From contig JAHBYZ010000029.1 of the NCBI GenBank assembly GCA_019635695.1, positions 1 to 36,933 on the forward strand: a stretch of 36,933 bases of DNA, written 5' to 3'. The DNA comes from Rhizobiaceae bacterium (GTDB lineage: Bacteria > Pseudomonadota > Alphaproteobacteria > Rhizobiales > Rhizobiaceae). Below the pieces are notes generated by a model. It was not told where the DNA came from. It ran no database searches and saw only the letters and a list, made by a program, of their open reading frames with translations. A program made the position numbers and the translations under genes. Below, piece after piece: positions 7,038-15,796 of the stretch. How positions within the stretch are numbered: the stretch's first letter is position 1; each line of letters opens with the position of its first letter.

Positions 7038-9364
7038 CGCCCCCGGACGCGCGATATCAGATTGGCCGGCTCGACCGCATCACAATCGATGACGTTCACT
7101 ACGAATATGTCGAAACCAACGCCCATGGGCACGTGCTGAGGCAGCAGGGCTCAGAACTGCATAAGCATGTATCGCACCATGAGTATGAAGCACTTCGTGT
7201 GGCTGGAAGCCTGCTCCGCGAGCCACATTATTTCGCGCGCCTGAACGCGCAGCTTCAGCAAGCTGAGAAAATAGCCCCGTTGGCCGACCTTTCGAGGCAA
7301 CGCCAAGAACGCTTCCTGCACAAATTGGATTGCGTCCAACGTTTTCGCGAAGGTTACCGCCTCGGGCGTTTCCGCCGCAGTGCCGAAGGCTACAGCGCGG
7401 CGGCGGGGGCGATAGCAGCTGACCAAGTCCGTGACGCGCGTGAGGCGTTGGAAAGGCATGCCGAGGCACTCGACGCGCTGGAGGTGGAAGCTGAGACCGC
7501 CCGGCAGTTGCTGCGCTTGGCCGGTCGGCGCAAGGGCAACAAGCGGTATGACTCGGCCGATGAGCCCGAAGTCAACGCACGTGCAACGACAAAGCGCCGA
7601 AAGGTCAGTGGTCGCGCGCTGGCTGGCTGGGTCAACCGCTTCGAGAAGCACGGCTGCGACGCAAATTGCTTGAGGGATGCATATGGCAACTGCGGTCGGG
7701 CGCCCAAGCTCGATCCGGAGGTTGATCGTGTGATCAAGAAATCCCTGGAGGCCTACCTAACCGAGCATCAGGCGTCCATAAAGTTCTGTTTCAACGCCTT
7801 TCTGGCCGATCTGCACACGATCAACAACGAACGGCTTGAACGCGGACTGAACGGTCTCAGGGCGCCGAGCTACAAGACCTATCGTTCTCGGGTCCGCCAA
7901 ATTCCCGCCTACGTGCGCGTCCGCGCTCGGGAGGGTTACGACGCTGCCGCGGCAAAATTCTCAATGTCCTCAGGTGGTGTCGTCGCCCGCTATCCAATGC
8001 AGAGGCTGGAGATCGACGAGTGGCTGGTGCACGTCCATCTGATCGACGGTGAGGTCGTTCCGCAGGAGAGCTTGAGGTCGATTGGAAGCCGTGAGTATGA
8101 ACTTGTTCGAATCCACGTAGCCGCGGTCATCGACTGCGCGACGCGTTACGTCCTGGGTGTCTCATTTTCGAGAACTGCTAGCCCAGCGAATGTGCACAGT
8201 GCGCTTCGTATGGCGCTGTCTGATCGTTCGGCAATAGCCAGTGCGGTCGGTGCCCAGACACCGTGGGGGCCTCCAGGTGGCCTGATGGAAATCTATTCCG
8301 ACACCGGGCCTTCTTTCGATGCGTCCTTCCGTTCGGCGGTAGTCGGACTCGGCGGAACGCTTGGCTTTGGTCCAGCGAAGAAAAGCGACCTCCGCCCAAA
8401 GATTGAGCGCTGGTTTCGTACTGCAGATTTGGCTCTCCTGCCATATTATACCGGCCGCACGTTCAGTAATACTGTGAAGCTCGGAGGCTATCCAGCAGAA
8501 CAGAGAGCTTCGGCGACCGTCGACCAGTTTTGCTGGCAAGCAGTGCGCTATATTATCGATATCTACCACAACACCGAACATGAGGGTCTTCGCGGCCAGA
8601 CCCCGCATCAGGCATGGCTGCAAGCCGTGCGTGACCACGAATTGCCGCCGGCGCCCGACCTCCACCGACTCCGAGTGAATCTCGGCTTGCGCATGGAGCG
8701 GAAGATGTCGGGTGAAGGAGTCTATTTCTGCAATATTCCGTACAACTCGGAGCGCCTTCAGGAACACCGTCGAAAGCACGCCGACGGAATGGTGAAGATC
8801 GCTGTTGACCCGAACGACATCAACCACATCTCGGTCCAGCTCGAGGATGACTGGCACATCCTTAAATCTCCCCAATCCCTCCGTCTCCAACAGGTGCCTC
8901 TGCACGTCTGGCGGTCAACCTTGCGCGACCTTCGGCGCCGGTTTCAGTCAGAAGCTGCCGTTGCCCAGGAAACTGTCATTCGTGCACTTGAAGCGATCAG
9001 ATCCAGCAATGAAGCTGCGGTCATCGCTGCCGGCTTGGGTGCTCTGCAGCCTACAGCGGAAGAGCTCAGTCGCGACGAAGGCAGATTGAGAATCGGTTGG
9101 ACCGAACCTCAGGTGACACCGTCTTCTAGGTCTCTCGCTGAAGGAGTGGTTGAAGACGCCGGCGAGTTCATCGCTTTCACGGGATCGGTAGGCGCAGGCG
9201 AAGCGGACGGCAAAGCCGAAAACTCCGCGCCAGGGGAGATGCGCTCCAACGACGTCGGCAAGGGAGAGCCGACGCTTCCCACATCGCCAAGCCAAACCAG
9301 CCAGTCAGGGAGTCCAAAGGGCTGGTTCTCTGACGGTGAAGACGATTGGTCGAGCGGAGACTGA
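7034..9364 (+). CDS. tnsB: TnsB/Mu-type DDE transposase
   Basis: A 776-aa transposase that binds the ends and performs 3'-strand cleavage and joining. The N-terminal half contains helical DNA-binding sequence. The RNase H-like rve core has D328 (RLEIDEW), D423 (IYSDTGPSF) and E458 (KIERWF), a DD(34)E spacing. A Mu-transposase-type C-terminal beta domain follows (about 530-640). The final 100 residues are low-complexity, ending in an acidic tail (SDGEDDWSSGD), where TnsB-like proteins contact TnsC. Length is typical for TnsB. The start overlaps tnsA (ATGA), and tnsC begins 1 nt after its stop. Confidence 0.93.
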   Translation: MTPPDARYQIGRLDRITIDDVHYEYVETNAHGHVLRQQGSELHKHVSHHEYEALRVAGSLLREPHYFARLNAQLQQAEKIAPLADLSRQRQERFLHKLDCVQRFREGYRLGRFRRSAEGYSAAAGAIAADQVRDAREALERHAEALDALEVEAETARQLLRLAGRRKGNKRYDSADEPEVNARATTKRRKVSGRALAGWVNRFEKHGCDANCLRDAYGNCGRAPKLDPEVDRVIKKSLEAYLTEHQASIKFCFNAFLADLHTINNERLERGLNGLRAPSYKTYRSRVRQIPAYVRVRAREGYDAAAAKFSMSSGGVVARYPMQRLEIDEWLVHVHLIDGEVVPQESLRSIGSREYELVRIHVAAVIDCATRYVLGVSFSRTASPANVHSALRMALSDRSAIASAVGAQTPWGPPGGLMEIYSDTGPSFDASFRSAVVGLGGTLGFGPAKKSDLRPKIERWFRTADLALLPYYTGRTFSNTVKLGGYPAEQRASATVDQFCWQAVRYIIDIYHNTEHEGLRGQTPHQAWLQAVRDHELPPAPDLHRLRVNLGLRMERKMSGEGVYFCNIPYNSERLQEHRRKHADGMVKIAVDPNDINHISVQLEDDWHILKSPQSLRLQQVPLHVWRSTLRDLRRRFQSEAAVAQETVIRALEAIRSSNEAAVIAAGLGALQPTAEELSRDEGRLRIGWTEPQVTPSSRSLAEGVVEDAGEFIAFTGSVGAGEADGKAENSAPGEMRSNDVGKGEPTLPTSPSQTSQSGSPKGWFSDGEDDWSSGD

Positions 9365-9365
9365 A

Positions 9366-10433
9366 ATGACAATCGAAAGCCTTGTCCAAGACCCGCTCTT
9401 TTCTCTCACGGCTTCGAGAAGTGAGCAGGATTGGGATCGGATCGAGCAGGCGGAGCGCGCCGCCAGCAGTTACATCACCACACCTCGCGATGCAGAGTTG
9501 AATGATCGCATCGACGGTCTCATCCGGCGCGTCCTCACGAGGAAGGATCTCAACGCCGAGTTGAGTCGTGAGAACCGACTGAAAGGTCGCGCCGAGATTA
9601 TTGTTGGGGGCTCGGGTGCCGGCAAGACCCGGGCGATTGAGAAGGCGATCCTCCGTCAATCCTCGTTGCGCCCGACCGATGGGGCCGAGCCCACCCGGCC
9701 GTTGCTGTCAATCAATGCTCCGGAAAACCCCAGCCCGAGGGCCTTGTACATGAGACTCCTCAACGCGACCGGCTATCCCCTAGTTAGTGTGCCCTCCACC
9801 GAGGTTGTCCTTCAGCGCTTCAAATCCCAGGCGCTGAAGCTTGGAGTCGTGATTATCCACGTCGATGATGCGGCCAACTTGATAGTCGGCCAGGATTCGT
9901 TCCGACGCCGACGTGCGGCTGAGCGAATGGCCGCATGCTTCCGCGGCCTCATGGAGGACGACAATCCTATCTCGCTGATCATCTCAGGCCTCGATCCCGT
10001 GCTGGATCTGGTCCGGTACGACGAGGCATTCGGTCGTCGCGCGGAAGTGCTCAATTTCTACCCGGTCCGGGAGAATGAGATCAAATCCCTGGCAAGGACG
10101 ATCCATGATCGGGCGAAGACTGCGGGCTTGGCGTTTGCACCCGAGAAGGAGATGATCGAGCGTTTGGTCCACGCCGCCAGCGGCCAGTTGGGCCTTGCGC
10201 TGGAAATGTCTTGGCAGGCGATGGCCGTCGCGACGGAGCGATGCACTTCGGCCGCGGCTCCGCGCAATCTCGAAAGCGTGGATTTCGCCGCGATCTATCA
10301 CCGCAGGACGGCATGTGGTTTTGGCCTCAACGTATTCGAGACGCCCGATTGGCGTCGCATCGACACCAGCGAGACGATTCCCCGAATTCTGGACGATCGG
10401 TCCACGCAAGCGTCGTCGCGGAGGCGGAAATGA
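9366..10433 (+). CDS. tnsC: TnsC/TniB-family AAA+ ATPase
   Basis: A 355-aa ATP-dependent regulator that links the target selector to the transposase. Walker A is GGSGAGKT at residues 81-88 and Walker B is VVIIHVDD at 161-168; a sensor-like segment (LIISGLDPVLD) follows. Residues about 40-80 match the TniB helical lead-in. ATG 9366 is chosen because GGAG lies 6 nt upstream and the start is immediately after the tnsB stop; a longer frame would start inside tnsB. Its stop overlaps the tniQ start (ATGA). The C-terminal basic tail (SSRRRK) is unassigned. Confidence 0.92.
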   Translation: MTIESLVQDPLFSLTASRSEQDWDRIEQAERAASSYITTPRDAELNDRIDGLIRRVLTRKDLNAELSRENRLKGRAEIIVGGSGAGKTRAIEKAILRQSSLRPTDGAEPTRPLLSINAPENPSPRALYMRLLNATGYPLVSVPSTEVVLQRFKSQALKLGVVIIHVDDAANLIVGQDSFRRRRAAERMAACFRGLMEDDNPISLIISGLDPVLDLVRYDEAFGRRAEVLNFYPVRENEIKSLARTIHDRAKTAGLAFAPEKEMIERLVHAASGQLGLALEMSWQAMAVATERCTSAAAPRNLESVDFAAIYHRRTACGFGLNVFETPDWRRIDTSETIPRILDDRSTQASSRRRK

Positions 10434-12229
10434 CCCTGCTCGCGCGTGTCGAACTTATGCCCGACGAACTCGCGCAGGTCAGCTACGTATCGCGATTGGC
10501 AGCCGTGTGCGGGTGCCCAACAGCCGCAAAGTTCTGTCAGGAGGTCGGGCTGGATTGGACGTCCATCCGCAAGGGCAAGCCAGAGGCGCTGGCACCTCTG
10601 GCTGAGGTCTCCGGAGCTGATCTCGATCGGCTCACACGCAATTCGATAGTCGAGGTCGGCCCGAGATCGTACGAACTGCGGGGATGCCATGCTATCTCGA
10701 ACATGTTTCGCACCGCCGAGTATGCGCTTTGTCCCGTGTGCGTCGCGGATGATTTGGCGAGCGGTTCGGGTGCCAACGCCTACGATCGCGTCCATCTGCG
10801 GATCGCATGGCACCTGCGTGCGATCGAGACGTGTCACGTCCATGATCGAAAGTTGATCACGTGTCCTCTCAAGAGCATCCGGAACGAGAGGCGGGACTTT
10901 GCAACTTTTGGATGGGATGCCGCATATCAATGGGCGTCGAAACCACCAGAGGCTGTGGTGCAACGTCCGACACCCTTCGAGCTCTATCTGATTGCCAGAC
11001 TTGATGGAAAGGCGGGCTCGACTTGGCTGGACGAAATGCCGATGTCCGAGGTCACGCGTGTGTGCGAGTTCTTCGGTTCAGCTATTGCGACGGGTGAGTT
11101 CCGGCGCCGTAGGCATCTCGAAAACGACGCGATACGCGCGATCCGAGACGTCGGGTTCAGAAGCCTGAAGAGTGGGCCAGAGGCCTTGCAGGACGTTCTG
11201 ACGGCGAAGCTGGCTAGTCTGGGGGACACATCTCGGTTTGTAAGCATCAGCAATATTATCGGGCCTATGGCCGAACTGCTGGTCGATCGCGAAAACCAGA
11301 CGACGGACTTCTGGCACTTCAGACACGAAGTGCAAAAATTCGTCGAAAGCAATCTGCCGGATCAAGTCCTAAGGGTCAGCCTGCCTTCTTCAGCGGGACC
11401 GTTTCGACTGCGTGACATCGCTGAGCGCACTCGCCTTTCTCAGGATGCATTGGCTCGAGCAGCGCACCGGCTCGGCCTTGAGCAAACATCGGACGAGCAA
11501 TTCGAAACGCTGCCCGCACGCCGCATCGTGAGAGAGGCGAGGAACCTATGGACGAACCGGCAGGTGCGGTCGATGCTCGGGGTAACCAACGAAATTCTTT
11601 GGGTTCTCGCCGATAGCTCCCTTTTGGGGAAAGTTCATCGGAGCCAGGTGCACAAGGCAAATAGGCGCTTCGAGCCTGCCGCCATTGAGGCATTTGCTGA
11701 GAAGCTCCGCGCGTTGCCGTCCAGCGAGCGCACCGAGTCCGACAATTGGGTCTCGATTGTGAACGCCGCATTGCGTGCCCGATGCGGCGTCGATGTGGTT
11801 GTGGGAATGCTGCTGAACGGCACTATCCGGAAGGTCCTTCGAGACCGTGATGAGAACGGATTGGCCAGCATTCGTGTCTGCGGGCTTGAGGTCTTTTCCG
11901 CAAGGTTTGGAGTTCCCTGGAGCGGACTTTCGATGCGACAGACGGCGAAGAATCTGGGCGCCACTTTCGAGGTTGTTTCGGCGTTGATCGCGCAAGGTGC
12001 GTTGGTTCATTGCAGAGCGCGGGCGGGTGCTACGGACGCAGTATTTGTATCCGAAGAATCGCTTCGGGATTTCAAACACCGATACGTCTCGCTCGCCGAG
12101 CTTGCGAAGCTGTCGGGCGGGTCTGCCATCAAGTTGAATAAGGAGCTTGCCGAAAAGGGGATCGCGCCGGCGATCAGTCGTGAGCAGTGTGGAGCAAGCT
12201 ATTTTAGACGAGACGACATTCGTCTCTGA
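10430..12229 (+). CDS. TniQ-family target-site selector (TnsD-like)
   Basis: A 599-aa protein. The N-terminal TniQ domain includes the zinc site C101-P-V-C104 with C135/H138 (ETCHVHDRKL) and the conserved R-x-x-W-HLR between them. The remaining 450 residues contain several HTH-like stretches (for example LRDIAERTRLSQDALARAAHRLG and MRQTAKNLGATFEVVSALIA). This agrees with a sequence-specific DNA-binding target selector of TnsD size rather than a short TniQ of about 400 residues. It starts at ATG 10430, overlapping tnsC by 4 nt. Its target site is unknown; the flanking genes (SCO on the left, cyclophilin on the right) are not classical Tn7-type attachment genes. Confidence 0.85.
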   Translation: MTLLARVELMPDELAQVSYVSRLAAVCGCPTAAKFCQEVGLDWTSIRKGKPEALAPLAEVSGADLDRLTRNSIVEVGPRSYELRGCHAISNMFRTAEYALCPVCVADDLASGSGANAYDRVHLRIAWHLRAIETCHVHDRKLITCPLKSIRNERRDFATFGWDAAYQWASKPPEAVVQRPTPFELYLIARLDGKAGSTWLDEMPMSEVTRVCEFFGSAIATGEFRRRRHLENDAIRAIRDVGFRSLKSGPEALQDVLTAKLASLGDTSRFVSISNIIGPMAELLVDRENQTTDFWHFRHEVQKFVESNLPDQVLRVSLPSSAGPFRLRDIAERTRLSQDALARAAHRLGLEQTSDEQFETLPARRIVREARNLWTNRQVRSMLGVTNEILWVLADSSLLGKVHRSQVHKANRRFEPAAIEAFAEKLRALPSSERTESDNWVSIVNAALRARCGVDVVVGMLLNGTIRKVLRDRDENGLASIRVCGLEVFSARFGVPWSGLSMRQTAKNLGATFEVVSALIAQGALVHCRARAGATDAVFVSEESLRDFKHRYVSLAELAKLSGGSAIKLNKELAEKGIAPAISREQCGASYFRRDDIRL

Positions 12230-12250
12230 CTGTCAGATCGGTGCGCATCC

Positions 12251-12275
12251 AAGAGGGCCTTCACGGCCCTCTTTT
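12251..12275 (+). terminator. Rho-independent terminator of the tns operon
   Basis: Stem AAGAGGGCC / GGCCCTCTT (12251-12259 with 12265-12273), loop TTCAC, followed by T residues; 21 nt after the tniQ stop codon. Confidence 0.88.
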
Positions 12276-12458
12276 TATTGGCTCGAATCCCGATGAGCAT
12301 GCATATCCTTGGTGGCAGCGATTGCAGGGCTTAGGGTCCCCGCATTAAAATTATCCATTGTTTTCGGCGCGCCGAATGCAGAACCTTTGGTTCCGGCACA
12401 GCCGACATCCGACGCAAGGCCGAACTTTGCGGCGGCGTCTTCGCGGGCGCCCGAGGGG
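12276..12458. other. Gap between the tns terminator and the cyclophilin gene
   Basis: No convincing gene. It holds a 14-bp perfect palindrome TTCGGCGCGCCGAA (12363-12376) and an A/T-rich patch just left of it. If the element ends on this side, the end must lie here, but no repeat matching the tnsA side is evident. Confidence 0.4.
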
Positions 12459-12998
12459 CTATTCGGACCGACGCGCGTTGAGCAGCGGTATCGGATTGGC
12501 CAGCACTTGTTCGGGGCCTCCCCGGGCGAGGATCGCGCGCACCACGTCCATGCCTTCCTCAACCTGGCCGAAGGCGGCGAAGCCCAGCCCGTCCGGCTGC
12601 CTGCGCCCGCCGAAATCCAGCTCCGGCTGGTCGCCGACGCAGATGACGAATCCCGAACCTGCCGTGCCCGGCTTGAAGCGCGCCATCGACAGCGTTCCGT
12701 CGCGGTGGGTCAGGCCGGTTACGCTGGTCGGCTCATGCGCGATCGGCGGCAGTGGGCCGGGATAGGATTGTCCCTGCATCTTGTAGCCGAACTGCACCAC
12801 CTCGATCTTCGCCACCGTGTCGGCCGGCTGGTTGTCCAAGCGCACGAGGCGGTAGAACGAGGTGCCATCCAGGAATCCGCCGTCGACGTAAGCCATGAAA
12901 TTCGCGGCCGTGATCGGCGCGTTGTCGCTGTCCACGCTGACCGTGATCGTACCGAACGGGGTTGTCAGCACCGCGCGGGGCGGCTTCTTGACTGGCAT
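12459..12998 (-). CDS. Cyclophilin-type peptidyl-prolyl isomerase
   Basis: A 179-aa cytoplasmic protein without a signal peptide. The cyclophilin fold is recognised from VLTTPFGTITVSVDSDNAPITAANF at the start, DGTSFYRLVR, the GTLSMAR strand and GSGFVICVGDQPELDFGG. It catalyses cis/trans isomerisation of Xaa-Pro bonds. It begins 19 nt after the M24 peptidase stop on the same strand, with GGGAGA before the ATG, so it is probably co-transcribed. Pairing a prolyl isomerase with an Xaa-Pro-type peptidase and a peptide ABC transporter suggests a proline-peptide utilisation unit. The C-terminus (NARRSE) appears intact despite the transposon cassette 230 nt away. Confidence 0.88.
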   Translation of the reverse strand: MPVKKPPRAVLTTPFGTITVSVDSDNAPITAANFMAYVDGGFLDGTSFYRLVRLDNQPADTVAKIEVVQFGYKMQGQSYPGPLPPIAHEPTSVTGLTHRDGTLSMARFKPGTAGSGFVICVGDQPELDFGGRRQPDGLGFAAFGQVEEGMDVVRAILARGGPEQVLANPIPLLNARRSE

Positions 12999-13017
12999 GG
13001 ATGCATTCTCCCGGCGT

Positions 13018-14118
13018 TCAGCCCGCCGCCACGAAGGCTTCGCGCGGCAGTCCGGACAGGATTTCGGGACCGTCCTTGCGCAGGATCACGATATCCTCCA
13101 GCCGGATGCCGAAGCGGCCGGGCAGGTATATGCCGGGTTCGATGGAGAACACCATCCCCTCGGCCAGCACCGTTTCGGACGTGGCGGTGATGTAGGGCGA
13201 CTCGTGTACGTCGATGCCCAGCCCGTGGCCGGTGCGGTGGACGAAATAGTCGCCGTAGCCGGCGGCCGTGATGACGTCGCGGGCCGCCTTGTCGACCTCC
13301 TTCGCCTTGACCCCGGGCTTTGCCTTGGCGAGCGCCGCCTGCACCGCCTTCTCCACCACCGCGTGAACCTCGGCATAACCTTCGGGAGCCTCGCCGATGA
13401 TCGCCATGCGCGTCATGTCGCTCGGATAACCGTCCAGCCGGCCGCCTATGTCCATGACAACCGCGTCGCCGCGCTTCAGCACGCGCCCGCCGGTCGAGTG
13501 GTGCGGATGCGCGCCGTTCTCGCTGGCACCGATGATGGCGAACTGCACGCGCGCGCCGTTGGCGGCGAAGAACTCCTTCACGACATCGGCGATGTCGGTT
13601 TCGGTCATGCCCGGCTTCAGTGCCGCGCGCGCCGCCTGCATGGCGCGGTCGTCGAGCAGGGCGGAGGCCTTCAGCTTGCGGTATTCCGCATCGTCCTTGC
13701 TGGCGCGCAGCGTCCCCACCGTGTCGTCGGTGAAGGCCCGCGCCAGGCCGGGCAGCGCGTCGATCACCAGCAGTGCGAAGTCCGCGCGCATGGTTTCGTC
13801 CAGCACAATGCGGCCTGATCTCTTCGGAAATATCTCGGCCAGCGCCCTGGCCAGAGCGGCGTCGGGACCGTCTGCATCCGCCCACGCGAACATCGGCAGC
13901 GAGGTCGACAGCTTCGACGCCTCCGCGTTCAGCGCGGGCATCAGGAAACCGGCCTTGTTCGGGCCGACCAGCAGCAGGGCAGGGCGCTCGTCGGGATGCG
14001 GGTAGAAACCCGCCAGCCACTGCATGTGCGAGCCGGGTCCGAGCGCAACCAGCCCGGTGCCCGTCTCGCGCATCTTCTCGCGCAGTCTTGCCATGCGTTG
14101 GGCGGCGATATCGGTCAC
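13018..14118 (-). CDS. M24-family metallopeptidase (Xaa-Pro dipeptidase/aminopeptidase-like)
   Basis: A 366-aa pita-bread-fold peptidase. An N-terminal creatinase-like domain (about 1-140) precedes the catalytic domain with all five metal ligands: D223 (VMDIGG), D234 (PSDMTR), H298 (HRTGHGLG), E327 (SIEPGIY) and E341 (RLEDI). Such enzymes cleave N-terminal residues next to Pro or Xaa-Pro dipeptides. GTG 14118 is chosen because GGAG lies 8 nt upstream; a longer in-frame ATG reaches almost to the upstream gene and lacks a ribosome site. It lies between the solute-binding protein and the cyclophilin on one strand. Confidence 0.9.
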   Translation of the reverse strand: MTDIAAQRMARLREKMRETGTGLVALGPGSHMQWLAGFYPHPDERPALLLVGPNKAGFLMPALNAEASKLSTSLPMFAWADADGPDAALARALAEIFPKRSGRIVLDETMRADFALLVIDALPGLARAFTDDTVGTLRASKDDAEYRKLKASALLDDRAMQAARAALKPGMTETDIADVVKEFFAANGARVQFAIIGASENGAHPHHSTGGRVLKRGDAVVMDIGGRLDGYPSDMTRMAIIGEAPEGYAEVHAVVEKAVQAALAKAKPGVKAKEVDKAARDVITAAGYGDYFVHRTGHGLGIDVHESPYITATSETVLAEGMVFSIEPGIYLPGRFGIRLEDIVILRKDGPEILSGLPREAFVAAG

Positions 14119-14191
14119 GTCGGAAACTCCGCTGATGTGCTGAAAATGCGCGGGCCGCCCGGAGGCGGCCCGCAATTGTCTTCGTCTTCGC

Positions 14192-15796
14192 TCAGTTCTT
14201 GGCGACCAGGCGGTAGTAGACGAAGTCCGATGTCGCGCCGTTGACGAAGCCGGAGACGGCAGGTGCCATGCCCACCTGCTTCACCGCCTGGAACATGATC
14301 ACGAACGGCGCCTTGGCCTGGATCTTCTTCTGGAGGTCCACATACATGGCGTCGCGCTTGGCCGCGTCCGGCTCGGCGAGCGCCGCCATCGTCTCCTTGT
14401 TCAACTCCTCCGGCACCGCCCAGGCGTTACGCCACGTCGTGGTCGAGGCGTACTTGTCGTCCGAATTGTCGGCATTGTAGGCGAACGCCTTGGCGTTGGA
14501 GTGCGGGTCCATGAAGTCCGGCCCCCAGTAGAGCAGCATCGCCTGGTGCGTGCGGGCGCGGTACTTGGTGATGACCTGCGCGCCGGTGCCGGGCAGGATC
14601 TCGAAGTTGATGCCCGCCTGCGCGAAGGTCGATTGCAACGACTGCGCGATGTCGGTGAACGGCGCCGAGTTTATCACGTCGAGCGTGACGTTGATCGGCG
14701 TCTTCACGCCGGCGTCGGCGAGGATTTTCTTCGCCTTCTCGACATCGAGCGTATACGGCGTGTCGGTCAGCGCGCCCGGGAAGCCGGCCGGCCAGAAGGC
14801 CTGATGGATCTGCATCTGGCCCTTCAGGAACGTGTCGGTCATGCCCTTGTAGTCGACCAGGTAGCGCGCGGCTTCCCACACGGCCTCGTTGGTCAGCGCC
14901 TCGGTCTTCTGGTTGAACGAGAACCAGTGCACGGCCGCCTGCGGATAGGTCTCGATCTTGATCGTGCCCTTGGTCTCCAGACCCTTGATCTGGTCCGGCG
15001 TCAGGTTTTTCGCCATGTCGACGTCGCCCGACTCCAGCAGCAGCTGCTGCGTCGCGGCCTCGGCGACGTGGCGCACGATGACCGACTTGATCTTCGGCGC
15101 GCCGCCGAAATAGTCGGGGTTGGCGTCGAGCGTCAGCATCTCGCCAGGGCGGTAGGCGCGCAGCTTGAACGGTCCGGTGCCGGCCGAGTTGGCGTTGAGC
15201 CAGGCATTGCCCATGTCACCGTCCTTGGCGTTGGGCATCACGGTGGCTTCGTCGACCACGGAGGCCGGGCGTGCGGCGAGCACGTTCAGCACGTAGTTCG
15301 GCGAGAACTCGCCCGCATACTTGATCGTCACGGCGCCGTCGCCGAGCGTCACCATCTGGTCGATGTTGTCGGCGGTCCAGCCCAGTCCGGCGAGGATGAA
15401 GGCGGGCGCCTTGTTCAGCACCAGCACGCGCTTCCACGAGAACAGCACGTCCTGCGGGCGAACCGGGTTGCCCGAGGTGAACTTCACACCGTCGCGCAGT
15501 TTGAAGGTGATCGACTTGTTGGCGGCATCGACAGTCCACTCCGATGCAAGGCCTGCCGCCAGCGTCTCCGTGTCGGCCGCGTCGTACTGGACGAGGCGGT
15601 CATAGGTGTTGGTCACGTACTCGCCGGACGAGAACTCATAGGCCTGCGCCGGGTCGATCGCGACGATGTCGTCGATGTTCTGCGCCACCACCAGCACGTC
15701 GGCGGGGGTGGCCGCCCATGCGCCGGCGAGCGGCCCGGCGAGCGGCAGTGCCGTCGTCAGCATCGCTGCCAAGAGGGTCCGTCTGAGGATGTTCAT
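14192..15796 (-). CDS. Family-5 extracellular solute-binding protein of a peptide ABC transporter
   Basis: A 534-aa periplasmic SBP_bac_5 protein. The signal peptide is MNILRRTLLAAMLTTALPLA... with cleavage near AWA-ATPADV. Family features include NTYDRLVQYD, LRDGVKFTSGNPVRPQDV, GTGPFKLRAYRPGE and the LYWGPDFMDPHS region. It captures oligopeptides or similar ligands for the permease encoded divergently at 16600-20167. ATG 15796 has GGGAGC upstream and overlaps the stop of the XRE-cupin gene (ATGA), so binding protein and regulator are translationally coupled. The exact ligand is not deducible; the neighbouring M24 peptidase favours peptides. Confidence 0.93.
   Translation of the reverse strand: MNILRRTLLAAMLTTALPLAGPLAGAWAATPADVLVVAQNIDDIVAIDPAQAYEFSSGEYVTNTYDRLVQYDAADTETLAAGLASEWTVDAANKSITFKLRDGVKFTSGNPVRPQDVLFSWKRVLVLNKAPAFILAGLGWTADNIDQMVTLGDGAVTIKYAGEFSPNYVLNVLAARPASVVDEATVMPNAKDGDMGNAWLNANSAGTGPFKLRAYRPGEMLTLDANPDYFGGAPKIKSVIVRHVAEAATQQLLLESGDVDMAKNLTPDQIKGLETKGTIKIETYPQAAVHWFSFNQKTEALTNEAVWEAARYLVDYKGMTDTFLKGQMQIHQAFWPAGFPGALTDTPYTLDVEKAKKILADAGVKTPINVTLDVINSAPFTDIAQSLQSTFAQAGINFEILPGTGAQVITKYRARTHQAMLLYWGPDFMDPHSNAKAFAYNADNSDDKYASTTTWRNAWAVPEELNKETMAALAEPDAAKRDAMYVDLQKKIQAKAPFVIMFQAVKQVGMAPAVSGFVNGATSDFVYYRLVAKN

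Larger units (their letters stand above)
6303..12229 (+). mobile_element. Tn7-like transposition module tnsA-tnsB-tnsC-tnsD/tniQ
   Basis: Four consecutive plus-strand genes encode a TnsA endonuclease, a DDE transposase (TnsB), an AAA+ regulator (TnsC) and a TniQ-family target selector. Junctions are ATGA overlaps or 1 nt, and an intrinsic terminator follows. This is the full heteromeric set for cut-and-paste Tn7-type transposition. No TnsE, Cas genes or CRISPR array lie nearby. The coordinates cover the genes only; ends are not determined. GC content is lower than in the flanking chromosome. Confidence 0.85.

Noticed and set aside
3642..12458. CRISPR array or Cas genes associated with the Tn7-like operon
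   Set aside because: I looked for regularly spaced repeats and for effector genes between the flanking chromosomal genes and found none; the TnsD-like selector suggests protein-guided targeting.
12275..12562. Minus-strand frame overlapping the end of the cyclophilin gene
   Set aside because: Runs out of frame through the cyclophilin coding sequence; the intergenic part alone has no start or ribosome site.
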